This document shows, one piece after another, positions 1-5,568 of a stretch of 5,831 nt of DNA. Location of the stretch: NCBI GenBank assembly GCA_030592985.1, contig JAUVIB010000229.1, forward strand, positions 1 to 5,831. The letters are read 5' to 3'. This stretch comes from Calditrichaceae bacterium (GTDB taxonomy: Bacteria > Calditrichota > Calditrichia > Calditrichales > Calditrichaceae). Position 1 is the first letter of the stretch; each line of letters starts with the position of its first letter. Under the pieces are notes generated by a model, which worked only from the letters and a program-made list of their open reading frames with translations, ran no database searches and was not told where the DNA came from. A program made the position numbers and the translations under genes.

Positions 1-40
1 AATCCATATTACAATGGATAACAAAAAAATCGAACTAAAT

Positions 41-44
41 GGAG
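41..44 (+). promoter_or_regulatory. Ribosome binding site deciding the lipoprotein start
   Basis: GGAG lies 8 bases before the ATG at 53. The earlier in-frame ATG at 14 has no comparable site, and starting there would put 13 mostly polar residues before the positively charged signal peptide n-region. The ATG at 53 gives a textbook lipoprotein signal peptide, so it is the preferred start. Confidence 0.7.
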
Positions 45-52
45 TTATTAAA

Positions 53-1453
53 ATGAAACGCAAAATCATTTTATATTTTTCCACTATTATTATTACAATA
101 ACTACTATCTTTTTTGCCTGTGAGACAAAACCGACAGAGCCTAAAATTGATAATCCCTTTGACCTTTTAAATACAGAGACAAATGGTGATCCTTTTCATT
201 TAACGGTCATAATAGCTAATGGTGGCATTACTCTTAAATGGACAAAACCAGATTTTAAGGATCTGCAATTCTTTAAAATCTATCGTAGTGAAATCGAAAC
301 CAGCGATTATTCACCATTGGTAACTACCACACCCGGACAAATACAATATACCGATAAAAATATTGAAAACGGACACAGCTATTGGTACCGTGTTACGGTA
401 ATAAATAATGAAAATAAAGAAACCATAATTACCAACGCGGCCGGAGTGAATATAAAAACCGAGCCGGTTTTGGCTATAAATGGTGGGAATGAATACACAT
501 CAGACCGGGAAATAGAACTTACCATCCTCGCAATTACAGCCCAACAGATCATGCTGACTAACAGCACTGACTTTTCCGGGGTCAACTGGGAAGACTACAC
601 CACAAGTAAAAACTGGACATTAACCTCTGGTGATGGACTAAAAACGGTTTATATGAAAGTGAAATATGACTCAACTGAATCGGATGTAGTACAAGCTTCA
701 ATTTTACCACGAGAAGTAAGCAATTATTCTTTTTCAATAACTGATTCCGACACATCTAATACGCTTGATGTAACATTAAACATTAACGCGGAATATGCTA
801 AAAAGATGATGATAAGTAATGACAGTTCATTCGCAGAAGCAACTTGGGAAAATTACAGCGAGACAAAAGTATGGCATTTGGATTTCTCAAAGGTAACAGA
901 TTCGAATGCCAAGGTTTATATAAAATTTAAAAATGATTTTAATATAGAAACAGATATAATAAAAGATGAAATTTATCTAAACCTTGTATCGGGAATACAT
1001 ATAAATAATGGAAGCGAATATACAGATTCCCGTTCAGTGATATTAACGCTTATATCAGCTTATGATGATGGGATGATAATTTCAGATAATAAAGACTTTA
1101 CTGGCTCTACTTGGGAAACATTTGCAGATAAAAAAGATTGGATTTTACCAAGCGGTGCAGGACATTTTATCCTATTTGCCAAATTTAAAGATTTATCGGG
1201 TTTTATAACCAAAGTTTATTCGGATGCTATTAATCCAAAGCCAATTAATCCGGCAATAATATTAGCAAATGGTGATCAATATACCACAACCCGTGATGTA
1301 CAATTAATCTTAACCGCAAGTGGCGCTAATTTGCAGATGAAATTGTCTGAAGATTCTACCTTTGCTGGCGCCGATTGGCAGGATTATTCATCAAAACCGA
1401 ATTTTCTGTTATCTTTCGGCGATGGAATTAAAAAAGTATATGCAAAATTTTAA
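53..1453 (+). CDS. N-terminal half of split lipoprotein: signal peptide, FN3 domain, four repeats
   Basis: This 466-residue product is what would be made if the stop at 1451 is real. It begins with a Lys/Arg n-region (MKRK), a hydrophobic stretch rich in Ile/Thr, and a lipobox-like FFAC with Cys23 as the predicted lipid-attachment residue; the -3 position is Phe rather than the usual Leu, so processing is likely but not certain. An NPFD motif follows at about residues 34-37, similar to the NPFDP-type motif common just after the cysteine in lipoproteins of several FCB lineages. An FN3-like domain (about 49-136) shows the LKW, FKIYRS and YWYRVTVIN strands. Four divergent repeats follow. Truncation would remove the last ~20 residues of repeat 4 and all PKD and FISUMP domains. 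Export to the periplasm or cell surface is inferred. Confidence 0.8.
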   Translation: MKRKIILYFSTIIITITTIFFACETKPTEPKIDNPFDLLNTETNGDPFHLTVIIANGGITLKWTKPDFKDLQFFKIYRSEIETSDYSPLVTTTPGQIQYTDKNIENGHSYWYRVTVINNENKETIITNAAGVNIKTEPVLAINGGNEYTSDREIELTILAITAQQIMLTNSTDFSGVNWEDYTTSKNWTLTSGDGLKTVYMKVKYDSTESDVVQASILPREVSNYSFSITDSDTSNTLDVTLNINAEYAKKMMISNDSSFAEATWENYSETKVWHLDFSKVTDSNAKVYIKFKNDFNIETDIIKDEIYLNLVSGIHINNGSEYTDSRSVILTLISAYDDGMIISDNKDFTGSTWETFADKKDWILPSGAGHFILFAKFKDLSGFITKVYSDAINPKPINPAIILANGDQYTTTRDVQLILTASGANLQMKLSEDSTFAGADWQDYSSKPNFLLSFGDGIKKVYAKF

Positions 1454-1498
1454 AATGATTTTGAGATAGAATCGACGAATGTAAATGATGATATCATA
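461..1498 (+). repeat. Four tandem protein repeats of about 85 residues
   Basis: Copies lie at about 461-709, 710-982, 983-1243 and 1244-1498. The shared pattern in copies 1, 3 and 4 is a first strand of the form I.NG..YT..R.V.L.L, then M.IS...F....W..Y....W.L, a GDG turn, and a closing VY.KFK strand with acidic residues after it; copy 2 has a divergent first strand. They look like Ig-like beta-sandwich units. The DNA copies are well diverged except around the KFKNDF strand, where copies 2 and 4 differ at a single base over 19. I recognise the pattern as typical of large FCB surface proteins but cannot name a family. Confidence 0.75.
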
Positions 1499-2662
1499 TT
1501 GGATATTACACCACCAACCATTTCCTTAGCCGTAACGCCCGATTCTGGTATAACCGATGAAACCAATTTCCAGTTTGACCCGATAGGCAGTAACGACAAT
1601 CTGAGCCCTTCACAGGAACTGCAAATCCGCTTTGACTGGAATAATGATGGCAGTTTCGATGTCAATTGGTCTCAATTATCCATTATCAATTATCAATTTT
1701 CTGTGGGTGGGGGGGATAAAACGATAAATATGCAGTTAACAGACGGCGCATGGCAAGTAGATACAACCGTAACTATTTTTGTTAATACCAGGCCACAGGC
1801 ATATTTTACCGCCACTATGGATAATGACAATAATAAACTTTACCATTTTGACGCTTCAGAATCGTCCGATTATGAAGATGGCACAAATTTAGAATACCGC
1901 TGGGATTTTAATGGGGACAGCAATTGGGAAACTGGCTGGTTGACACAAGACACAGTTAGTTATGAATATCCCGAAAATCCCGCTTACTATACAGTAAAAC
2001 TAGAGGTACGCGACCATAACTCTCTTACAAACGATAAAACAATTCAGGTAATAGTTACACATTATGTTACGGATATAGATGGAAATGTTTACCAAATTGT
2101 AAAAATAGGTAACCAATGGTGGATGGCGGAAAATTTAAAGGTAACTCACTATCGTAATGGCGATATCTTACACAATATATTCAGTTCTTCGATGTGGAAA
2201 GGCTTAAGCAACGGGGCGTATTGCTTTTATAATAATGATAATAGCAATGGTTTGTTATACAACTGGTATGCTGTTAATAATAGTAGAAATATAGCGCCAC
2301 AAGGCTGGCACATACCCACAGATGAAGAGTGGAAACAATTGGAAATGTATCTTGGAATGAGCCAGTCGGATGCTGATAATACAGAATGGCGTGGCACGGA
2401 CGAAGGTAGTAAATTGAAATCATCAAGCGAATGGAATAATAATGGAAATGGAACCAATGAGAGCGGTTTTACGGCTCTTCCTGGCGGTTATCGCAACTAT
2501 GCTGGTGAATTCTATGTTGTAGGTGACTACGGCTATTGGTGGTCTTCAACTGAGTTCGGTTCAAGTGCCTGGAGCCGCATACTATATTACAGTAATTCAG
2601 CTGTCCGCCGCGCTAATAATGATAAACGAAGTGGTTTTAGTGTACGTTGTATCATGGATTGA
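1454..2662 (+). CDS. C-terminal half of split lipoprotein: PKD-like domains and FISUMP domain
   Basis: This segment has no start of its own. The first in-frame initiator-like codon is TTG at 1499, without a ribosome binding site, and the first in-frame ATG is at about 1730, inside a domain. It encodes two PKD/Ig-like domains (full-length residues about 483-577 and 578-668; the motifs FDWNNDGSFD and YRWDFNGD are typical) and then a FISUMP domain (TIGR02145 type). FISUMP hallmarks seen are VTDIDGNVYQIVKIGNQWWM, AENL, LYNWYAV, GWHIPTDEEW, SGFTALPGG, WWSSTE and the terminal FSVRC. FISUMP domains resemble C-type-lectin/formylglycine-generating-enzyme folds and usually end secreted lipoproteins; their function is unproven. 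The frame stays fully open for 402 codons with a clean TGA end, so decay, if any, is recent. Confidence 0.75.
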   Translation, partial: NDFEIESTNVNDDIILDITPPTISLAVTPDSGITDETNFQFDPIGSNDNLSPSQELQIRFDWNNDGSFDVNWSQLSIINYQFSVGGGDKTINMQLTDGAWQVDTTVTIFVNTRPQAYFTATMDNDNNKLYHFDASESSDYEDGTNLEYRWDFNGDSNWETGWLTQDTVSYEYPENPAYYTVKLEVRDHNSLTNDKTIQVIVTHYVTDIDGNVYQIVKIGNQWWMAENLKVTHYRNGDILHNIFSSSMWKGLSNGAYCFYNNDNSNGLLYNWYAVNNSRNIAPQGWHIPTDEEWKQLEMYLGMSQSDADNTEWRGTDEGSKLKSSSEWNNNGNGTNESGFTALPGGYRNYAGEFYVVGDYGYWWSSTEFGSSAWSRILYYSNSAVRRANNDKRSGFSVRCIMD

Positions 2663-2934
2663 GTTTGCCTGGTGTCTATTAGTTTTCAGAAGTACGCTGC
2701 ATATTTAAACTAATGTATTAACTGGAAATGATGGTCGGTAGGCAAAAGAAATCAAGTAATTTGTTATTCGGGTAAATTATGGTAAGATGGTGTTGGGTAG
2801 ATTGATGAATAATGAAAAATAATTTATTTTGCTATGAATGATTATGTGGATTCGGAATGTTTCAGACGTACATGGCATTATTCCCAAATCTTGCCAATAA
2901 ATTCCACTGAAAAAAATTGTATATTTCAAAAATA
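2663..2934. other. Intergenic, no gene recognised
   Basis: No protein family is recognisable here. A 42-codon open frame at 2834-2962 has no ribosome binding site and ends inside the palindrome that follows, so I do not call it. An inverted repeat close to the lipoprotein stop is listed separately. Confidence 0.6.
2678..2714 (+). terminator. Weak hairpin after the lipoprotein gene
   Basis: ATTAGTTT (2678-2685) and AAACTAAT (2707-2714) form a perfect 8-bp stem 15 bases after the TGA, with a short CAG/CTG stem inside the loop. The stem is AT-rich and no T tract follows, so it is a poor intrinsic terminator and may only protect the 3' end. Confidence 0.25.
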
Positions 2935-2966
2935 TACTTTACATATAGACGTCTATTTGTAAAGTA
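2935..2966. promoter_or_regulatory. 32-bp near-perfect palindrome, probable operator
   Basis: The left arm TACTTTACATATAGAC and right arm GTCTATTTGTAAAGTA are reverse complements except for one T-T mismatch (2944/2957). The centre is GAC|GTC between 2950 and 2951. It ends at the ribosome binding site (AAGG, 2966-2969) of the ATPase stub that starts at 2976, so a bound protein or a folded RNA here would block both transcription and translation of that gene. With no spacer at the centre it suits a dimeric DNA-binding protein better than an RNA hairpin. The binder is unknown. Confidence 0.6.
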
Positions 2967-2975
2967 AGGTTTCAG

Positions 2976-3113
2976 ATGGTAATTCGCCCTTTTTGGATTG
3001 AGAAGATTAATAGTGCCTGGAGAAAAAGACCAATTGTATGGTTTACAGGTGTTCGCCGCACCGGAAAAACCACCATTGCTAAAATGTTTCTTATTGTGGG
3101 TTGTCTAAGCTAA
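2976..3113 (+). pseudogene. Truncated P-loop ATPase (AAA / DUF4143-type) N-terminal stub
   Basis: A 45-codon frame with a good ribosome binding site (AAGG, 6 bases upstream) starts with MVIRPFW and carries the Walker A sequence FTGVRRTGKTT at about residues 23-33. RPFW near the N-terminus followed by GVRR.GKTT is characteristic of the large bacterial AAA ATPase family whose members usually carry a C-terminal DUF4143 domain and are about 380-450 residues long. Homology stops at about residue 38 (AKMF); seven unrelated residues and TAA follow. No Walker B, arginine finger or DUF4143 part is visible downstream, so most of the gene has been deleted. The intact family is thought to be ATP-dependent with unclear cellular role. 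Confidence 0.7.
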
Positions 3114-3210
3114 TAGAATTATTAAGATGAGTACTGATAATCCGGAGGTTAACATGCATATATCTTCTTTTGTCGTATTATTTAAAATGTAACAATAATT
3201 TAGATTATAC

Positions 3211-3218
3211 TAAGTTTG
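3211..3218 (+). promoter_or_regulatory. Possible -7 promoter element upstream of lplA
   Basis: TAAGTTTG fits the Bacteroidetes -7 consensus TAnnTTTG, and an overlapping TATACT (3206-3211) resembles a sigma-70 -10 box. The matching -33 TTG is not present at the usual distance. Transcription from here would give a leader of about 100 bases that includes the inverted repeat at 3229-3247. The evidence is weak because AT-rich DNA yields such matches by chance. Confidence 0.25.
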
Positions 3219-3228
3219 TTAATTCATA

Positions 3229-3247
3229 AAATCAACACAGTTGATTT
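3229..3247. promoter_or_regulatory. 8-bp inverted repeat upstream of lplA
   Basis: AAATCAAC and GTTGATTT flank a 3-base centre (ACA). It lies 83 bases before the lplA start and just after the possible -7 element, a suitable place for an operator; a 3-base loop also allows an RNA hairpin. No regulator is encoded nearby to link to it. Confidence 0.3.
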
Positions 3248-3329
3248 GTTCCATAGTGAATGTCTATCATCATATCATTGACAAAATTAATAGATTTTTA
3301 AATTTATCTCATTTTTATTATTTTACTAT

Positions 3330-4310
3330 ATGATTTTTATAGAAAACAATCTTACGAACGATCCGGCATTTAATCTTGCGGTGGAGGAGACGCTGCTGCG
3401 CCAAAAGAATGATCACGAATCGTATTTACTGCTTTATATCAATGCTCCCTCTGTGGTAATAGGCCGTCATCAGAACATATACGAAGAAGTGGATTTGAAA
3501 CGCTGTCAGGAGTTAAATATTCCCATATTACGACGTATATCCGGTGGCGGGGCGGTCTATCATGACCAAGGAAATCTTAATTTTAGTTTGATTACGGATT
3601 ATTCTCCTAAATTATTTAATAGTTATGAACCCTTTTTGAAACTAATAATAACAGCCTTGAATGAAATGGGAATTCCCGCAGAACAAAATGAACACAATGA
3701 TATTATTTTGCAGGGTAATAAAATTTCCGGAACGGCGCAATTCACAATAAAAGACAGAATGCTCACCCATGGTACACTGCTTTATAATGCAGATATCAAA
3801 TTGGCTGAAATGCTCCTATCTCCTTCAAATGAATCATATAAATCAAAATCAAAGAAATCTTATCCAAGCCCAATTAGCAACATATACGATTTTTTAGAAG
3901 ACCCGGTTGATATATCACTTTTTAAAAAAAACCTGATGGATATATTATTCAAAAATATGGGACATAAACAAAAAGTGATAAACGAGGAGATAATAAAAGA
4001 TGCTAAAATTTTAGCAAATAAACGATTTAATTCATGGGAATGGAATTACGGCCGCTCGCCGGCATGCGAATTTATGCGGGAAATCCGGCAATATGACGGA
4101 TATTTAAAATTATGGCTCTATATAAAAAAGGGAATTATTAAAAAAGTAAAAATCGACAGTGATTTTATCCCAAACGACAAAAAGGTTCGTATTGAAAATT
4201 TGTTTCTCGAGCAAAAGAATGATATTTTAAGCTTAAAATTGATACTGAAAAAAATAGAAAAATTAGGTATAAAACCGATTGATTGGCTGAGCCTGATATT
4301 CGGTAAATAA
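3330..4310 (+). CDS. lplA: Lipoate-protein ligase A
   Basis: This cytoplasmic enzyme activates free lipoate with ATP to lipoyl-AMP and transfers it to a lysine on lipoyl domains (E2 subunits of 2-oxoacid dehydrogenases, GcvH). At 326 residues it is close to the length of the two-domain E. coli-type enzyme. Visible family motifs are the N-terminal DPAFNLAVEE (11-20), VIGRHQN (43-49), the lipoyl-AMP-binding RRISGGGAVYHD (68-79) with GNLNFS (81-86), the probable catalytic Lys131 in GNKISGTAQ, and HGTLL (147-151). A C-terminal ligase domain begins near RFNSWEWNYGRSP (232-244), so the protein should not need a separate partner subunit. The N-terminus aligns with family starts, yet no Shine-Dalgarno site precedes the ATG; a weak TTGACA lies at 3278-3283 without a good -10 box. 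The SDR gene follows 11 bases later, so the two are probably co-transcribed. Confidence 0.92.
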   Translation: MIFIENNLTNDPAFNLAVEETLLRQKNDHESYLLLYINAPSVVIGRHQNIYEEVDLKRCQELNIPILRRISGGGAVYHDQGNLNFSLITDYSPKLFNSYEPFLKLIITALNEMGIPAEQNEHNDIILQGNKISGTAQFTIKDRMLTHGTLLYNADIKLAEMLLSPSNESYKSKSKKSYPSPISNIYDFLEDPVDISLFKKNLMDILFKNMGHKQKVINEEIIKDAKILANKRFNSWEWNYGRSPACEFMREIRQYDGYLKLWLYIKKGIIKKVKIDSDFIPNDKKVRIENLFLEQKNDILSLKLILKKIEKLGIKPIDWLSLIFGK

Positions 4311-4316
4311 AGGGAG
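4311..4316 (+). promoter_or_regulatory. Ribosome binding site of the SDR gene
   Basis: AGGGAG directly follows the lplA stop codon and lies 5 bases before the ATG at 4322. This fixes the SDR start and supports translation from a shared mRNA with lplA. Confidence 0.75.
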
Positions 4317-4321
4317 ATAAT

Positions 4322-5050
4322 ATGCGGGAAATAGCGGTTATTACCGGCGGAGGCAGTGGAATAGGTAAGGCGCTGGCCCATAAATTTGCAAATGAAGGAT
4401 ATGCTGTTCTTATAACAGGGAGACATTCGCAAAAGTTGTCTGAAACGAAGAAAAAATATCCGGAGTTTATTCATATTTTAAGGAGCGACGTCAGTGAGCC
4501 CGGTGACCGTAAAAATTTAAAAAATTACCTTGAAGTGAATAAATTTAAACTGAAATATTTAATTCATAATGCAGCCGTACTGTCACCTGTAAAACCATTA
4601 ATGAATATTACATTAGCCGAATGGCGTGATCATCAGGCAATTAATGTGGAAGGTCCGCTTTTTCTTACACAAATCTTAGTACCATTTTTAATGGATGGCC
4701 GAATTCTTCATATCTCGTCCGGAGCCGCTCATCATGCTTACCAGGGTTGGGGCGCCTATTGCACATCAAAAGCAGCCTTATATATGATTTATCAAACGCT
4801 AAAAAATGAGTTGCAGCAGCATAATATAAAAATTGGAAGTCTGTGTCCGGGAGTTGTAAATACTCCTATGCAGGATCTGGTACGTGCGGCAAAACCGGAA
4901 TATTTCCCTGCTTTACAGAGATTTATAGAATTGAAAGAAAATGATGAGCTTATCATGCCTGAGTCAGTGGCTGATTTTATATATTGGATGCTCACACACA
5001 CATCTGATGATGAGTTTACTGACAAAGAAATGGATTTTTTAAAAAAATGA
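4322..5050 (+). CDS. Short-chain dehydrogenase/reductase, sepiapterin/benzil-reductase-like
   Basis: This is a 242-residue classical SDR with a Rossmann fold, expected to be a cytosolic NAD(P)H-dependent oxidoreductase. Visible are the cofactor-binding TGGGSGIG (8-15), an Arg after the second strand (TGR, 32-34) that favours NADP(H), NAA (83-85), the structural Asn108 in INVEG, the catalytic Ser in ISSGAA (132/133), and Tyr146 and Lys150 in YCTSK. PGVVNTPMQ (176-184) and the short C-terminal tail resemble the sepiapterin-reductase-like/YueD branch, which reduces small dicarbonyl compounds. The substrate cannot be read from the sequence. It sits 11 bases after lplA, probably in one operon, but no functional link with lipoate use is known to me. 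Confidence 0.88.
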   Translation: MREIAVITGGGSGIGKALAHKFANEGYAVLITGRHSQKLSETKKKYPEFIHILRSDVSEPGDRKNLKNYLEVNKFKLKYLIHNAAVLSPVKPLMNITLAEWRDHQAINVEGPLFLTQILVPFLMDGRILHISSGAAHHAYQGWGAYCTSKAALYMIYQTLKNELQQHNIKIGSLCPGVVNTPMQDLVRAAKPEYFPALQRFIELKENDELIMPESVADFIYWMLTHTSDDEFTDKEMDFLKK

Positions 5051-5109
5051 AAACCAGGGTTTTGTCAAGAAATGGATAGAGCAGTTAGCATGTAAAGACA
5101 TGGAGAAAA

Positions 5110-5218
5110 ATGGATGAAACACTGCGTCTGAGCAGGGCCTTACTAGGCAGGCGCAACGCAGCGACTTTGCAGGGGCGTGGTGAAAATCAGCCTGTCCCTG
5201 TGGGGTGCAATTTTTTTT
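5110..5218 (+). other. GC-rich structured element of unknown nature
   Basis: By hand count 5111-5210 is 59% G+C while the following 100 bases are 28%. The segment can fold: CTGCGT (5122-5127) pairs with ACGCAG (5156-5161) around an inner GCCT/AGGC hairpin (5137-5140 with 5145-5148), and a second long imperfect stem spans 5167-5203. A T8 tract follows at 5211-5218. It could be a small RNA, a dispersed repeat, or a 36-codon frame starting MDETLRLSRA at 5110 (GGAG only 4 bases upstream; stop at 5218-5220). The complementary strand is also open across it, as expected for GC-rich DNA. I do not recognise it. Confidence 0.4.
5167..5218 (+). terminator. Probable intrinsic terminator of the lplA-SDR unit
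   Basis: An imperfect stem of 5167-5182 with 5188-5203 has core CAGGG/CCCTG with G-T pairs and an AAAAT loop. Alternatively TTGCA (5167-5171) pairs with TGCAA (5206-5210) as a closing stem directly before TTTTTTTT (5211-5218). A GC-rich stem followed at once by eight T residues on the + strand fits Rho-independent termination, though it lies about 115 bases after the SDR stop. Confidence 0.45.
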
Positions 5219-5568
5219 AATTATCTTGCTACCCATACAAAACTACATAGAACCAGAAATAATCTGTGTTAAAGAATGACGATATCATATCCAATTTCCC
5301 AGTTTAAAACTGATATATAAGTTAAACATCGGTAGTGTAATTTTTTAGTAAACCTGCTCCGGCAACCTATTCAAAGAGGCAAAACTTCATTTATATCGAA
5401 TATAAAACAAAAAAAGTTAGAGTATTTTGTGATGTATATCAATAAAACAGTATTATTTATAAAAAAATAGCTGTATTGCTAAAAATATTTTTATTATCCC
5501 TTGTCTGAAATAAAGAATATACTTATCTTTGTCGCTAATTTATTGACTATTAATAAAAGTGATATTTC
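5219..5568. other. AT-rich intergenic region
   Basis: No gene is seen here. It contains two short palindromes, CAGTTTAAAACTG (5300-5312) and AAAAATATTTTT (5481-5492), and, near its end, the promoter for the following gene. The first palindrome is about 200 bases upstream of that promoter, far for a simple repressor site; the second lies just upstream of the -33 element and may act as an A/T-rich upstream element. Confidence 0.5.
5501..5531 (+). promoter_or_regulatory. Bacteroidetes-type promoter of the HMG-CoA synthase gene
   Basis: TTG (5501-5503), 20 bases, then TATCTTTG (5524-5531) matches the Bacteroidetes primary-sigma pattern TTG / TAnnTTTG with normal spacing. The same region reads as a weak sigma-70 promoter (TTGTCT, 17 bases, TATCTT). 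Transcription would start near 5538, leaving a leader of about 30 bases before the ATG at 5569. Confidence 0.5.

Larger units (their letters stand above)
53..2662 (+). pseudogene. Surface lipoprotein (FN3, internal repeats, PKD-like, FISUMP) interrupted by an in-frame stop
   Basis: Read through the TAA at 1451-1453 (codon 467), this is one 869-codon reading frame for a modular secreted lipoprotein: signal peptide 1-22, lipid-attachment Cys23, FN3-like domain about 49-136, four repeats of about 85 residues (137-482), two PKD/Ig-like domains (483-668) and a FISUMP domain (about 672-869). Both halves are in the same frame and the fourth repeat spans the stop, so a single base substitution (A to T at 1451), not a frameshift or a gene boundary, separates them. 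Copy 2 of the repeat has AAA (Lys) at 929-931 in the same place, in a 19-base stretch otherwise identical (922-940 versus 1444-1462). The gene may be inactivated, read through at low level, or carry a sequencing error. The role is unknown; the domain set suggests a cell-surface binding or structural protein. Confidence 0.8.

Noticed and set aside
3..19. ATCCAT/ATGGAT inverted repeat (2-7 with 14-19) at the window edge
   Set aside because: It is only 6 bp and AT-rich, and the upstream context is missing, so no role can be argued.
14..52. In-frame upstream ATG at 14 as the lipoprotein start
   Set aside because: It has no ribosome binding site and would add 13 polar residues before the signal peptide; ATG 53 has GGAG at the right distance.
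2523..2708. 61-codon + frame overlapping the end of the FISUMP domain
   Set aside because: It is an out-of-frame shadow; the in-frame sequence has clear FISUMP motifs (WWSSTE, FSVRC) here.
2834..2962. 42-codon open frame MNDYVDSECF...
   Set aside because: There is no ribosome binding site and no recognisable family, and the frame ends inside the palindrome; chance frames of this size are expected.
4118..4474. 118-codon minus-strand frame opposite lplA and the SDR gene
   Set aside because: The + strand carries both the end of LplA and the SDR cofactor-binding motif with a proper ribosome binding site; the opposite frame has no recognisable motif.
5050..5063. AAAAC/GTTTT hairpin directly after the SDR stop
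   Set aside because: The stem is only 5 bp and no T tract follows; the structure ending at 5218 is a better terminator candidate.
5039..5236. 65-codon minus-strand frame across the GC-rich element
   Set aside because: It overlaps the end of the SDR gene, lacks a ribosome binding site, and is open because the DNA is locally GC-rich; no protein family is recognised.
5238..5245. Minus-strand CAAAACTA (TAnnTTTG complement) as a promoter reading into the GC-rich element
   Set aside because: No -33 TTG occurs at the expected distance and such matches arise by chance in AT-rich DNA.
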